Assembly: GCA_025618425.1 (NCBI GenBank)
Contig: CM046846.1
Location: 35,031,363-35,095,362 of the forward strand
DNA length: 64,000 nucleotides
Source of the DNA: Heliocidaris tuberculata
Taxonomy: Eukaryota; Echinodermata; Echinoidea; Camarodonta; Echinometridae
Reading direction: 5' to 3'
Shown here: piece by piece, positions 26,501 to 33,999 of the stretch
Numbering within the stretch: the first letter of the stretch is position 1
Layout of the letters: each line of letters starts with the position of its first letter
Made by a program: the position numbers and the translations under genes
The notes under the pieces: generated by a model
What the model saw: the letters and a program-made list of their open reading frames with translations, nothing else
The model's database searches: none
What the model was told of the DNA's origin: nothing

Positions 26501-29500
26501 GCCTACAAGACAGACAGCTCTAAGAGACCAACAGTCCACCATTTTCGGTCTTGAGAACCATCAAATAACTTTTAAGAAGGCCATTTTGACTGACATTGTC
26601 AGCCTTATGGGCTGTCTGTCAGTCTTATGGACTGTATCCACTTATACATAATAAAAGCACTATAAAATAAAATAAAATAGAATATCTCTTCAAGGGGGAT
26701 TCCACTCTGATATTTTGTTCATTTTAATAAAAGTATAAAAATGTGAAAAACAGATTAGTGAAAGTTTGGGCAAAATCCGACGAGAAATAAGAAAGTTTTA
26801 CATCTTTGTATTTTAGTGAAGCTTAAATTGGCAACTCCGTGACTTATCTTGCAAGGTCCTCTCCCATTTGCCCTGTACTAAAAAAATCAAATTTCCATTT
26901 TCTGTAAAGAAAATAAATATAATCATACATGTACCCTAGATATAATCATTGCAGATAAGTTTTTACACAAAACCTGCATTAAACTAAAGATGAAATATTC
27001 CTTTATCAACAACTAAGAAGATGAAAATTTATGAAATTTTCTGTTCAGAGCAAATGGGAGAGGACCTCGCAAGATACGTCACAGAGTTGCCAATTTGTGT
27101 TTGATTGATGACAACTTCAAAAATTCATAAATTTCTTGTTTCTTGTCGGAATTTACTCAAACTTTCACCAATCTGTTTTTCTCATTTTCTCAATACCAGG
27201 GGTGAACTTCCCCTTTCAACATTATTTTGAATCAATGTGTACATTGATTCAATGTTATTCTTTTTATACAAAATCCAACCTATGGTTGCAATAAATGAAA
27301 GATTGATACATAGTAGAAGAGAGAAAGAGAGAGAGAGAAGAGGAGGAAGAGAGAGAAGGTGGAAAAAGGTTTGTTTTTTGACTGGTATTCTTATAAGCAA
27401 CTGTGGAATCATGTGAATGCCAAAATAAAATACAAAACTAAGTAATTTAACCCTAAAAAGACTGAGCTATTTTGAAGGTAGTGAGGACTTGGGGGGGGGG
27501 GGCATAATTCCCCCCCCCTTGATATCTTGGCTGCGACATGACCGATCGCCATTATCTCTAAAATTGCTGCTTGTCTTTTTGTGAACTCAACATATGTTGT
27601 GTCAAATACATTTTCCCATGATATATCTTGAGCTAAAAAGGAGACAAGCTGCACCTTGAGAGATAATGGGTAAAATATGAAATTTTGTGTACAAAACATA
27701 TAGAGAGTTGTACTACTAAACCTGTCACTTTGAAGCAACATTGCCAATTTGAGGATCGCCATAGAAAGTAAATTGAGACTTTTCAAACTTTCATAACTTT
27801 CTTATTTCTTAACCGATTTTGATGGAACTTTTTTAAAATTGCTTCTCTCTATCCTTTCTTTTTATTAAAATTGACTTTTCCCCAGGGTTTCATTCTCCTT
27901 TAAACACACCAACCCTGCTTGATACCCATTTGCCTGTTACCCAAGTAAATGCTCTTTTTTGTTGGGCTTATTACTTCTATGTTGATTATTTTGAAGCTGG
28001 AGGCAAAAGTTAAGCATTTGCTAAACCTGTAGTGCTAGTTTTATAGATACAGCCCATTATCTGTAGGATTCCCGTGGTTGATTCTATGTTGACAGTGTGT
28101 TCCTCTGAAAAAAATTCACTTATTTCTGTAAAAGTACATGTATGTGCAATAACAGTGGCATGGAGTGTGCTAAGTGAATCACTTAAATGCCTTTGAGCAG
28201 GAGGCAATATCAATTTTATGATAACATGAATTTTGGTTGTCCATTTAATCGTAATTTGTATGGAATGGAGAGGTTGACATTTGGCATTCAGTAAATAAGT
28301 GGACCAACTCACATACCTACATATAGCAAGGGAATTGAAGCTCTATTGTTGTTAGACTCTTTAGAGGAATACCAACCTATGCCGTTTTCTTCAAATATTT
28401 GTCAAACTCTCTTATTTTGCAATAGAAAGCCTGTAGTGGATGTACTCTATCAGGACTGAATGGAGCTATGCTCTTCTGTGTGGTTGGAGGAAAGATGAGT
28501 GAAGGCATCAATTTCTCTGATAATCTTGGAAGGTAGGTTCAATTGACCAGTTCAAGTACACTGCCCTCAAAAAGTTTGGGTACACCTGTAATCAGAACTT
28601 ATTTTGCACAATCACCCATATTTTCCTTATTCAAATTTGTGGCACTGGAACAATTTGGTATCAAACTGAGGAGGAGACATTTGCATTCAAGTTGACACCA
28701 GTTAACTGTAAAGCGTTTTAGGTTTCAGTCATCCATCAAAAAAGGCAACCTTCTCCAAAAATATCATTCCCAGCGGAGGATGTTACTGATTTGGTCAGTT
28801 GTGCTAGCATTTTTGCCCTTTTGGCATTCTACAGAATATGAACATTGTTTGTACTGATGAATATTAAAAACTTATTGACTAATAGACAATAAGCAATCCT
28901 TTACTCTTGCAGAAAAATAGTATTTTCATCTAAGAAACACATCAACATTAATTTCTGGGAACACCAGAATGCCTCTTTGTTTTCTTTTTTTCATGGGCAT
29001 TCATATTTTATTGTATATTCATTGCTTTTATGGTACTCTTACAATTAAAGAAATAACTAGATGATTATTGATATGTCATGAGATGCACATTTCTTTATTT
29101 TTCAAAGTTTAATCTAACCATTTTTCGAATCATAGAGACTTCTCATCAAAGACCCCACCCCTAGCAAGAACCACAGCACGGCACTCCCTGGGCATCCAGC
29201 TGGTCAATTTGTGGAGGTAGTCACTGGAAATGTCCTTCCATTCCTTCTGAAGCATCTCCCACAGATGAGGCACTCTTTTCTTGTACCCTCCTGTCCAGCT
29301 CTTCCCGTAGCAGCTCTATCAGATTCTGATCTGGGGACTAGTCAGGGCCATTCAATCCACGATTTTCAGGACCACTCCCTCTTTTCGTGTTTTCCAGGTA
29401 GTTTTACACAGCCTTGAGGAATCTTAGGGGTCGCTGTCCTGCTGCATTGAAGACAAAACGTCTGATTGGAGACCAGTTTGTCTTCCAGCAGGAAAAAGAC

Positions 29501-32500
29501 CCCAGACATTCCTTACGGCTGTGTAAAAAACTACCTGAAGAAAAAAGAATAAAAAGGGGTCCTGAAAATCATGGATTCGCTGCCTCAGTGTACGGATTTG
29601 AATCCGATACAGCTGTTATGGGAAGAGCTGGACAGGAGGGTCCGAGTAAAATGCCAACAAGCGAGCATCATATGCTGGAAATTCTTCAGAAGGGATTGGA
29701 AGACATTTACAGTGACTACCTCCACAAGTTGACCAGCCGGACGCTCAGGGATTGCCATGTTGTGGTCATTGCCAGGGGTGGGTTCTTTAATGAGAAGTCT
29801 CCATGATTCAAAACATGAGAAAATAAGATCTTGAAAAATAAAGAAATGTGCATCTTGTGACATACCAATATTCATTTAGTCATTCTTTTTGTTGTAAGAG
29901 TACCACAAAAGCAAAGAATAAATTATAAGTCATGATTTCCCGTGCAAAAAAAATAAAGCAAAAAATGCATTTTGATGTTCCTGAAATGGTGATGTGTTTC
30001 GTAGATGAAAATCCTAGTTTTCTGCATGAGTAAAGGAATGCTTATTGTCTACTGGTCAATAAGTTTTGAGATTTCCCAGAGGACTACTACCTAGGGACTA
30101 ATTAGATTAGGGGGCAATTGTCCTGTGGCCATGTGAAAATTTGAGTCAATTGGTACATGTACATGCAAAATTAAGGAACATCTCATCATAACCAATCATA
30201 AAGAGAAACATGAAAATATACAGCATATACCCATGTCTTCATGTTGTTATTGTTTTAATTTACATATAAACTTTCCTTAGTATATATCACTCTAATCTCT
30301 GTTACAAAACATGAGCAAAAGTTGTGAACATTCTGTGAATACATAGTTATGTAAACTGTATCATGTACTGTTTGAGGAGTGTGTGTATCTGTGTGCAGAA
30401 CAGTAATTATGATGCATACCCAATCATTTTGCTGCCTTGAGTTGTAATTTTTGAAAAACAGTTCTCAGTATGTGTATGAGGGCAGCTAGTGCATAGTGTG
30501 TGCTTCTGAGTCATTCATGTCAGTCATGGAAGCCTCTGTGTTTGTGTAAAACACAGTTTGGCTTTGATTCTTTAAGAAAATTTCCTGGATTCTGGCAAAA
30601 GTGAATGCACTTCACCATGTCCTTTATTGTACATATACCTTGCTGTAAACGGGGTATGTTCTTTATGTTTTTCTTTATTTGAATGTGAGGATGAACAAAG
30701 CCTCGTATCCATGCTCATTATATTGAGAGTGCCCTGTACTTGTAGCTTGAGTAACTTAACTATATTAGTGCACAGGTTCTGTGTAAAGTTGTACTTATTG
30801 CTGTGAATCTGTTTAATTCACCTTTCTTCATTTTTACAATTCCTTTACAGTAAAATCAGTCAATAGAGGTCACCCAAGGAAACAAATTAACTGATCATTA
30901 TAGACACGTGACATTTTTTGACAGGTTCTTCAACTCATATTTTTTCTTAAGTGAAATATGTTTTGTGGCTGCTCAGACAGGTTGTTCTATCAGGGTTTTA
31001 CTTTATTTCAAAATGAAATTAAGTGTTAAATTAATTGTAATGTACCATTTCATTTGTTTCATAGATGTATTGTAATGGTTGGTCTTCCATATGCAAACAT
31101 CAAGTCACCAGAACTGAAGGAGAAGATGGACTATCTCAATGCAAACATGGTAAGAAATCAAGCCAAGAAATAGTTAATTAGAAAGCACTTTGCAACTTAT
31201 AATAGAAGTATAATAAACATGAAGATCTTATGCAAACACCTGAAATAAATGATGGCAGAAGTTCTGAAATCATAAGAGAGAATAAAAATCTGTGGCATAA
31301 CCTTTTTGGTTACTTCTTTTAAACCTAAATTGTGTAATGTATCAAGGACTATTAAAGGCCTCTAGCATTTTATGTCCCTCTCTACATCTAGACTGATTGG
31401 AAAGAAAAGAGAGCATCCTTGAGTATTTTTCATTATTTTCTCCTATTAGAGAATAAAAACTGTTAAACAACATTTTTGATAAAAGGAAATGAGAATTCTA
31501 TGTTTTGTTATTGTTGATAGCCTCACATCAATGGACGTAGTGCTGGACAAGTTCACTATGATAATCTATGCATGAAGGCAGTCAATCAGTCTATAGGTGA
31601 GTGAACATATTTTACTCAAGGAGATTAAGCTGGGCATATAATATGGACGATAAGTTCTACTACTCAGATTTCGATATTGCATTTGAAATTTGGGCCTTTG
31701 GCAAAGTTTTTGAAGTGAACTTGCAAGAAAGCAAAATCAATGAAGGAGTGGGTACATGAGGAGAGTGATGATGTACATTCATTGGAATTTATTGAGCAAA
31801 GGAGGATTAGATATTGAAGACATGTGATGGCAAGAGAAAGTCCATGATTGCGTTATTTACAATTTTGCTGATATATTTTCAGTTATTCATTCATTGCACT
31901 TTATCCTGTATAAAATAGTATTGTTATTTAGGCCTCCTAAAATAGTCTTGTTATTTAGGCCTCCTGTTATGGTATTTAACAAGTGGTACCTATCTACAGT
32001 GAAATCTGTCTATAAAGACCACTCAAGGGAGACAAGAAAAGCGGTCTACAAGATACAAGATAAAAGATACAAGATATTTTATTTCGTCTTCGCAACATAA
32101 TTACAAAGAAATTTGGTTTCCACTGGTATAAATCAAGAAAATATATAAATATAAGAAACAATTAAAGGTAACACATATACAGCAATATAGGAAAACATGG
32201 GGAATGACCATTTCTTTGTTTTGTTTTGTGTTTAGTGTCAAGTAATGGTCGTCACACCAACGAATGAATTCGTCTCCTCGTCTATATGAGCAGGTGGTCT
32301 TTATGGACAAGTTCCTTTAATACACATTTCAATGAGAAACATTTTTCAAGGGAAACAAAAATTGTGGTCTTTATAGACAGGTGGTCTTTCTGTACAGGTG
32401 GTCTTTCTGTACAGGTGGTCTTTCTGTACAGGTGGTCGCTAAAGCAGGTTTGACTGTATAATACAAAGATGATTTCAGAAATAAATGCATACTTACATTC

Positions 32501-33999
32501 ACTGCTCTTGCTTTAGCATGAATTTAAGAACTAGATGGGAATGTAACTATGGTTAGTGATTATGTTACTATAGTAAATTGTAGAAAGGGCTGACAAAGAT
32601 TCATGGCAACTAAGCTAACTTTCTACAAGAGGATGGTTGATGTACCTGATAAAGATAAAGAGAAATGCTCAGTATTACAGTCAACCCTTTTCAGGGCCAC
32701 ATGTGGTTGAACAGACCATATTTTGATTTCAAATGTAATAAGTTTTGACTGAAAAGTGCTTGTCATTGTTCTTAAAATGAATAGAGTTCTTTGATTTTGA
32801 GGTTTGATACCTTGGAATACTTTTTTCATCCCAAATGAATGATGAAAAAGACAAATAGGTTTGGTTCCCATATTCGCAAAAATATTGTGAGAAACAGATT
32901 ACCTTGGTGCTGACCACCTTGGTAAGATGGGACCCTCCTGTATCGACATGGATAAAGAAAGATTTGTCAAGTATGTTGTAACTACTACCTCAGGTCGAGC
33001 CATACGTCACAAGGGAGACTATGCTACCATTCTTCTGTTAGACCATCGTTATACCAGACCCTCTATCAAGACCAAGCTTCCAGGATGGATCTCTGAGAGG
33101 CTACAGGTTGCTTCTCGTTTTGGTCCTGCCTTTGCATCTGTTAACAGGGTAAGAATCACTTCTTGCTGAACTGAGTGAGGTGGGAAACTTTGTCGCCAGT
33201 TTGTTCAAAGATGTCATTGACGAAACTGTTCATGATCATCGTGGCTCGACTAGAGATGCTGGTGGCAGGGTGGACCTGCTTGAGGACTTTGTAGATGTAG
33301 ATTTTGTAGCTCCTTGTATGATATTGTGTAATAGGTACCATAATGATACAAAAAGAATAAGTCTAGAAAGAACACCAATATGATATTGGACAATTTTGTT
33401 TTTCATTTGAAATGTAAGAGTATTTCAAGAGATTTCTTTTGATAAATGGCTAGATAGATTGAAAAAAAAAAACCCTCTTATTTATTGATTTAGAACAAAT
33501 GTTAAGTCCCTACATTCATCTCTTTGAATATTCAACGTGAACTCCACATTAAGTGTATCTGAAGGAATATATTCTGCTTTCTTTAAAAATGAATTTCTCC
33601 ATATGATTAGATGTACATGTACATATTAATACTTAAGATTATTTTTTCTCAAGTCTGCTTTTGAGCATAATTATAAAGAAAATACGTATGTGGCATTTGA
33701 TTTGGTACTTATCACATTGACAGTGAAGGTATATTTTTTATAGCTACCCAGTTATTTGAATTAATGCTTCAGATTCCCCAAAAGGCCTATGAGGTACATG
33801 CTTTGTAGCAATGTGGTTTTAGCTTCTCATGAATCATCTCAGTCTGTGTGAGTGTCTCTTTCTGCACATTTTTATTTCTTTCCATTGACTTTTTAACCTC
33901 TTATTCCTATTTTTCACTTTCTTTCTTCTCTTTATACAGTTCTTTGTTGATAAGAGACCAGAGAAGTTGGAGCAGCGCAATCAGAGTTCTGATGTGTAA
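1236..33999 (+). CDS. DDX11: DDX11/ChlR1 Fe-S DNA helicase, whole gene (21 coding exons)
   Basis: The ortholog of human DDX11 (ChlR1), an ATP-dependent 5'-3' DNA helicase of the XPD/FANCJ/RTEL1 family that acts at replication forks and in sister-chromatid cohesion. Joining the 21 exons listed separately gives 2784 nt, 927 residues plus stop, close to the ~906-970 of human isoforms. All boundaries are GT-AG with matching phases. Landmarks in order: [15 protein letters not shown] and Walker A SPTGTGKS (exons 1-2); acidic linker (exon 5); motif Ia and four Fe-S cysteines (exons 6-7); DEAH box (exon 8); AGGTMQP (exon 14); FFPSYDY (exon 16); [16 protein letters not shown] (exon 17); QSIGRAIRH across exons 19/20. 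No stop or frameshift is seen. The start at 1236 follows an in-frame TGA at 1215; a second ATG is adjacent at 1239. The gene looks intact and functional. Confidence 0.95.
1422..4271 (+). other. DDX11 intron 1: repeats only
   Basis: 2.85 kb without coding signal. It contains a 216-bp foldback (1839-2054). It also contains a GGGGGG-TCACTCGCAGACTG-type repeat start at ~2058 with TAAATGGCGTAA units to ~2320, and long poly-G/poly-C runs near 2337, 2461, 2570, 3681 and 3969. The stretch at ~3490-3650 resembles the right half of the foldback family seen intact at 53726-54186. Confidence 0.7.
1839..2054. repeat. Foldback element, 216 bp
   Basis: Two ~46-bp arms in inverted orientation: TAGATCCTCCCAGCTGCAAT at the left (1839-1884) matches the complement of the right arm (2009-2054) almost perfectly, including the TTAACTGCATAC segment. 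No coding capacity. Lies in DDX11 intron 1. Confidence 0.85.
4272..4390 (+). CDS. DDX11: DDX11 exon 2
   Basis: Residues 63-102. Opens with [16 protein letters not shown], completing Walker A (SPTGT/GKS), then a charged Glu/Gln-rich helix. Acceptor CTAG at 4270-4271, donor GTAGAT. Ends in phase 2. Confidence 0.93.
4434..4703. mobile_element. MITE, ~270 bp, TAGCTTAGCGAAACGT termini
   Basis: Inverted termini TAGCTTAGCGAAACGT (left) and its complement ending CGCTAAGCTA (right), both continuing into a GTGTAAGAA-type segment. AT-rich interior with no open frame. Lies in DDX11 intron 2. Confidence 0.75.
5146..5239 (+). CDS. DDX11: DDX11 exon 3
   Basis: Residues 102-133, containing [20 protein letters not shown], equivalent to the human PAWVTQFVQKKEERD region. 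The acceptor is a tandem TAGCAG, so a product one residue shorter, in frame, is possible if the second AG is used. Confidence 0.88.
5535..5621 (+). CDS. DDX11: DDX11 exon 4
   Basis: 29 residues (134-162), almost all charged: [19 protein letters not shown]. Matches the Lys/Arg/Glu coiled linker of the family that sits inside helicase domain 1. Acceptor TTGCAG, donor GTAATT, phase 0 on both sides. A poly-T/poly-G run just upstream lies before the acceptor. Confidence 0.88.
6201..6404 (+). CDS. DDX11: DDX11 exon 5 (acidic linker)
   Basis: 68 residues (163-230), strongly acidic, with [10 protein letters not shown] followed by a Glu/Asp run. It aligns with the human segment LVLAEYESDEE that carries the EYE motif reported to bind TIMELESS. 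Here the three residues read DYH, so that motif is not conserved in sequence. Phase 0 on both sides. Confidence 0.88.
6911..7109 (+). CDS. DDX11: DDX11 exon 6 (motif Ia, Fe-S Cys 1 and 2)
   Basis: Residues 231-297. [20 protein letters not shown] is motif Ia of the XPD family. [12 protein letters not shown] and LINDRCLEM carry the first two cysteines of the 4Fe-4S cluster. Acceptor TTTGTAG, donor GTATGA, ends in phase 1. Confidence 0.95.
7110..7635 (+). other. DDX11 intron 6, no feature beyond a repeat-like stretch
   Basis: 526 bp. The first ~200 bp (7150-7330) contains CCCAGGAAAGTTAACCCAAA and nearby segments resembling text at 1480-1560 in intron 1, suggesting a dispersed repeat. Nothing coding. 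Confidence 0.45.
7636..7841 (+). CDS. DDX11: DDX11 exon 7 (Fe-S Cys 3 and 4)
   Basis: Residues 297-365. A basic stretch [10 protein letters not shown] is a possible nuclear localisation signal. KACPHFSQG and KACPYYGTR give the third and fourth Fe-S cysteines. [19 protein letters not shown] matches the human exon closely. Phase 0 at the end. Confidence 0.95.
7842..8864 (+). other. DDX11 intron 7, no feature recognised
   Basis: 1.02 kb of AT-rich sequence with a moderately GC-richer patch at 8080-8230. A pyrimidine stretch (CCTCCTCCTCCTCTCCCCCACAG, split here) at 8760-8784 ends in an AG, but the exon homology begins only at 8865. Nothing else seen. Confidence 0.5.
8865..9017 (+). CDS. DDX11: DDX11 exon 8 (DEAH box, motif II)
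   Basis: Residues 366-416: [18 protein letters not shown], then [26 protein letters not shown] is Walker B/motif II that coordinates magnesium and activates water. Acceptor AATAG, donor GTGAGT, phase 0. Confidence 0.95.
9472..9925. mobile_element. TTAA-type MITE, right end missing
   Basis: Starts TTAAGGGGAAGTCCACCCTG and shows the internal inverted segments shared with 52554-53085: GTGTTTGATTGA, and CTCGCAAGATA against TATCTTGCAAGCTCC. The right TIR is absent; the element fades into the polypyrimidine tract before exon 9. Lies in DDX11 intron 8. Confidence 0.65.
9978..10024 (+). CDS. DDX11: DDX11 exon 9 (47 nt)
   Basis: A short exon, residues 417-432: [16 protein letters not shown], matching human LCQAHSQLLQYVERY. 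Preceded by a 60-bp CT-rich tract ending TTCACAG; donor GTAAGT. Ends in phase 2, which the next exon completes. Confidence 0.9.
10777..12616. mobile_element. Non-autonomous hAT-like transposon, 1.84 kb
   Basis: Termini TAGTGCTGTAGCC and GGCTACAGCACTA are exact inverted repeats, flanked by a perfect 8-bp duplication ACTATAAT (10769-10776 and 12617-12624). Both subterminal regions carry GGTCCGG/CCGGCCC-type GC motifs. A 114-codon frame on the minus strand (10915-11259) has no recognisable hAT domain. Sits in DDX11 intron 9. Confidence 0.85.
12731..12926 (+). CDS. DDX11: DDX11 exon 10
   Basis: Residues 432-497: [20 protein letters not shown], later [20 protein letters not shown]. It aligns with human AKNLMYLKQILYLLEKF...TINDFLFQSQIDNINLFK, part of the arch/insert of helicase domain 1. 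Acceptor TTGTAG, donor GTAGGC, phase 0. Confidence 0.94.
12927..13560 (+). other. DDX11 intron 10, nothing recognised
   Basis: 634 bp, AT-rich. Contains text such as GTTAACCTCGCATAATTGG at 13044 and AAGTTAAGTATATATGGTTG at ~13210, similar to dispersed MITEs ending in 'ttgactt/aagtcaa' motifs. No clear TIR pair established. Confidence 0.4.
13561..13599 (+). CDS. DDX11: DDX11 exon 11 (39-nt microexon)
   Basis: Thirteen residues (498-510), [13 protein letters not shown], equal to human VQRYCEKSMISRK. Acceptor TTTACAG, donor GTCAGT, phase 0 on both sides. Skipping it would keep frame. Confidence 0.9.
13600..14984 (+). other. DDX11 intron 11 with (TA)n tract
   Basis: 1.39 kb, very AT-rich. A (TA)n microsatellite occupies ~13772-13815. 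The rest shows no TIR pair or coding homology. Confidence 0.6.
14985..15129 (+). CDS. DDX11: DDX11 exon 12
   Basis: Residues 511-559: [12 protein letters not shown], then a linker with [20 protein letters not shown]. Human equivalent LFGFTERYG plus a variable linker. Acceptor TTTGCAG, donor GTAGTA, phase 1. Confidence 0.9.
15169..15966. mobile_element. TATGCC-TIR element with ~150-bp tandem units and DR1 sites
   Basis: Bounded by TATGCCTCTGCCCAC and GGCGGAGGCATA. The interior is a degenerate tandem array: the marker GCTAGTATGTATCACCAT recurs at 15232, 15382, 15532 (variant) and ~15680, a period of ~150 bp. Units carry AGGTCAAAGGTCA (15283-15295 and 15433-15445), an exact nuclear-receptor DR1. 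No coding capacity. Related elements lie at 19421-20768 and ~40790-41614. Confidence 0.8.
16350..16466 (+). CDS. DDX11: DDX11 exon 13
   Basis: Residues 559-598, containing [20 protein letters not shown], a near match to human [21 protein letters not shown]. Start of helicase domain 2. Acceptor TTTTTAG, donor GTAAGC; phase 1 at both ends. Confidence 0.94.
16467..18479 (+). other. DDX11 intron 13
   Basis: 2.0 kb. Contains a LINE 3' fragment on the minus strand (listed), a (TA)n run near 17503-17530, and an unclassified segment at ~16740-17330 that is less AT-rich than its surroundings and has several short open frames without recognisable homology. Confidence 0.55.
17903..18350 (-). pseudogene. 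LINE (L2/CR1-like) 3' fragment
   Basis: On the minus strand, [50 protein letters not shown] are the C-terminal signatures of an L2/CR1-clade reverse transcriptase ORF. A GCGC-type 3' end (AAGCACTTTG) follows at ~17905-17950. Heavily 5'-truncated; similar in plan to the longer copy at 21640-23518. Confidence 0.8.
18480..18665 (+). CDS. DDX11: DDX11 exon 14 (motif III region)
   Basis: Residues 598-660: [56 protein letters not shown] is the characteristic family motif. Acceptor GTTTAG, donor GTAGGG, phase 1 at both ends. Confidence 0.95.
19151..19254 (+). CDS. DDX11: DDX11 exon 15
   Basis: Residues 660-694: [20 protein letters not shown] then [11 protein letters not shown]. Human equivalent GHVIPPDNILPL...FTFQKRELPQM. 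Acceptor TTTGCAG, donor GTAAGA, phase 0. Confidence 0.95.
19421..20768. mobile_element. TATGCCTCCGCCC-TIR element with 151-bp tandem repeats
   Basis: Left end TATGCCTCCGCCCACCG, right end GCGGAGGCATA. The marker AACTTCAGACTTGGCT recurs at 19551, 19702, 19866, 20017 and ~20168, giving a 151-bp unit (one unit is 164 bp with a small duplication). Each unit has TCGCGATAACTTAA-type and AGGTTAAAGTTCAAGGTCA-type segments. A T26 run sits at 20266. Noncoding; in DDX11 intron 15. Confidence 0.85.
21730..22572 (-). pseudogene. LINE C-terminal domain, split by a MITE
   Basis: After the frameshift the protein reads [50 protein letters not shown], then is cut at 22221 by a MITE. It resumes beyond 21825 with [16 protein letters not shown], the normal end of this LINE family. 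Non-functional. Confidence 0.85.
21825..22221. mobile_element. TTAA-type MITE inside the LINE
   Basis: Left TTAAAGGGATTCTGTAACTT, right end (complement) TTAAAGTGATTTGGTAACTT; both arms continue GAGGCTTG. A TTAA lies at each edge, and removing the insert rejoins LINE codons ...SLPL with [12 protein letters not shown]..., which fixes the insertion point. Confidence 0.85.
22589..23485 (-). pseudogene. LINE reverse transcriptase fragment
   Basis: From [17 protein letters not shown] through [10 protein letters not shown] and [18 protein letters not shown] to [14 protein letters not shown] motifs 2 to 5. The catalytic box reads YTDD rather than the usual YADD; both aspartates are kept. The endonuclease part is missing (5' truncation). 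A single frameshift near 22620 breaks the link to the C-terminal part, which continues in another frame with [14 protein letters not shown]. Confidence 0.92.
25118..25336 (+). CDS. DDX11: DDX11 exon 16 (motif IV region)
   Basis: 73 residues (695-767): [53 protein letters not shown]. Preceded by the 5.9-kb transposon-filled intron 15. Acceptor CATCAAG is weak in pyrimidines, but homology fixes the boundary (human ...LPQM/MDEVGR). Donor GTAAGG, phase 0. Confidence 0.94.
25498..28055. mobile_element. 2.55-kb inverted-repeat element in DDX11 intron 16
   Basis: Left GGCCTGTATCTATAAAAACT and right end whose complement reads GGGCTGTATCTATAAAACTA, each followed inward by an AGCAAATGC segment. No transposase recognised. 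The interior holds a TTAA-type MITE at 26690-27219, a second related half-element ending at ~27896, a (GA)n tract at 27318-27357 and a G11/C9 foldback at 27490-27520. Possibly several independent insertions rather than one element. Confidence 0.6.
26690..27219. mobile_element. TTAA-family MITE (diverged ends)
   Basis: Left TTCAAGGGGGATTCCACTCT, right GGTGAACTTCCCCTTTCAA. Internal halves mirror each other (TATCTTGCAAGGTCCTCTCCC versus its complement near 27060). The same family as 52554-53085 by end and arm sequence. Confidence 0.75.
28426..28532 (+). CDS. DDX11: DDX11 exon 17 (motif V)
   Basis: Residues 768-803: [20 protein letters not shown], then [16 protein letters not shown], identical to human over the [16 protein letters not shown] block. 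Acceptor GCAATAG, donor GTAGGT, phase 2. Confidence 0.96.
28559..30075 (+). mobile_element. Second Tc1-like copy, right end lost
   Basis: Starts CACTGCCCTCAAAAAGTTTG after TA (28557-28558), the same terminus as 21299. Arms 28860-29150 and 29830-30075 are inverted copies of each other. The outer ~300 bp of the right arm with the TIR is missing; similarity stops near AAGTTTTGAGATTT (30075). Lies in DDX11 intron 17. Confidence 0.8.
29414..29806 (+). pseudogene. Tc1 transposase C-terminal fragment
   Basis: Plus-strand frame with [19 protein letters not shown], corresponding to the Tc1 QQDNDPKHTS region around the second catalytic aspartate. Then [20 protein letters not shown] and [20 protein letters not shown], the typical end of Tc1 transposases. 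The NPIE-type third catalytic motif is disrupted and the N-terminal half is absent. Confidence 0.85.
30076..31064 (+). other. DDX11 intron 17 remainder, nothing recognised
   Basis: AT-rich intron sequence with no TIR pair or coding homology. A stretch near 30850-30910 (AAATCAGTCAATAGAGGTCAC) may be a decayed member of the ACAGTGAAACCTG MITE family seen at 42384 and 31998. Confidence 0.4.
31065..31149 (+). CDS. DDX11: DDX11 exon 18
   Basis: Residues 803-831: [20 protein letters not shown], matching human [21 protein letters not shown]. Acceptor TTCATAG, donor GTAAGA, phase 0. Confidence 0.95.
31521..31596 (+). CDS. DDX11: DDX11 exon 19 (motif VI, first half)
   Basis: Residues 832-857, ending [14 protein letters not shown]. 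Motif VI (QSIGRAIRH) is split by the following intron after the first base of the Gly codon. Acceptor GATAG, donor GTGAGT. Confidence 0.94.
31998..32458. mobile_element. ACAGTGAAA-family MITE with 17-bp tandem repeat
   Basis: Left CAGTGAAATCTGTCTATAAA, right GCAGGTTTGACTGTA. Relative at 42384-42560. The right part carries about three copies of the 17-bp unit GGTGGTCTTTCTGTACA (32380-32433). The middle (~32066-32300) includes a foreign LINE-like tail (AAGATACAAGATA...). Confidence 0.7.
32994..33148 (+). CDS. DDX11: DDX11 exon 20 (motif VI, second half)
   Basis: Residues 857-908: [47 protein letters not shown]. The Arg residues of QSIGRAIRH act as the arginine finger in this family. Acceptor CCTCAG, donor GTAAGA, phase 0. 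Confidence 0.95.
33940..33999 (+). CDS. DDX11: DDX11 exon 21 and stop
   Basis: Nineteen C-terminal residues [19 protein letters not shown] then TAA at 33997-33999. Corresponds to human FHREKSASS. Acceptor TTATACAG. No canonical AATAAA was noticed in the next ~2 kb, so the 3' UTR end is undetermined. Confidence 0.9.
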   Translation, partial: FFVDKRPEKLEQRNQSSDV

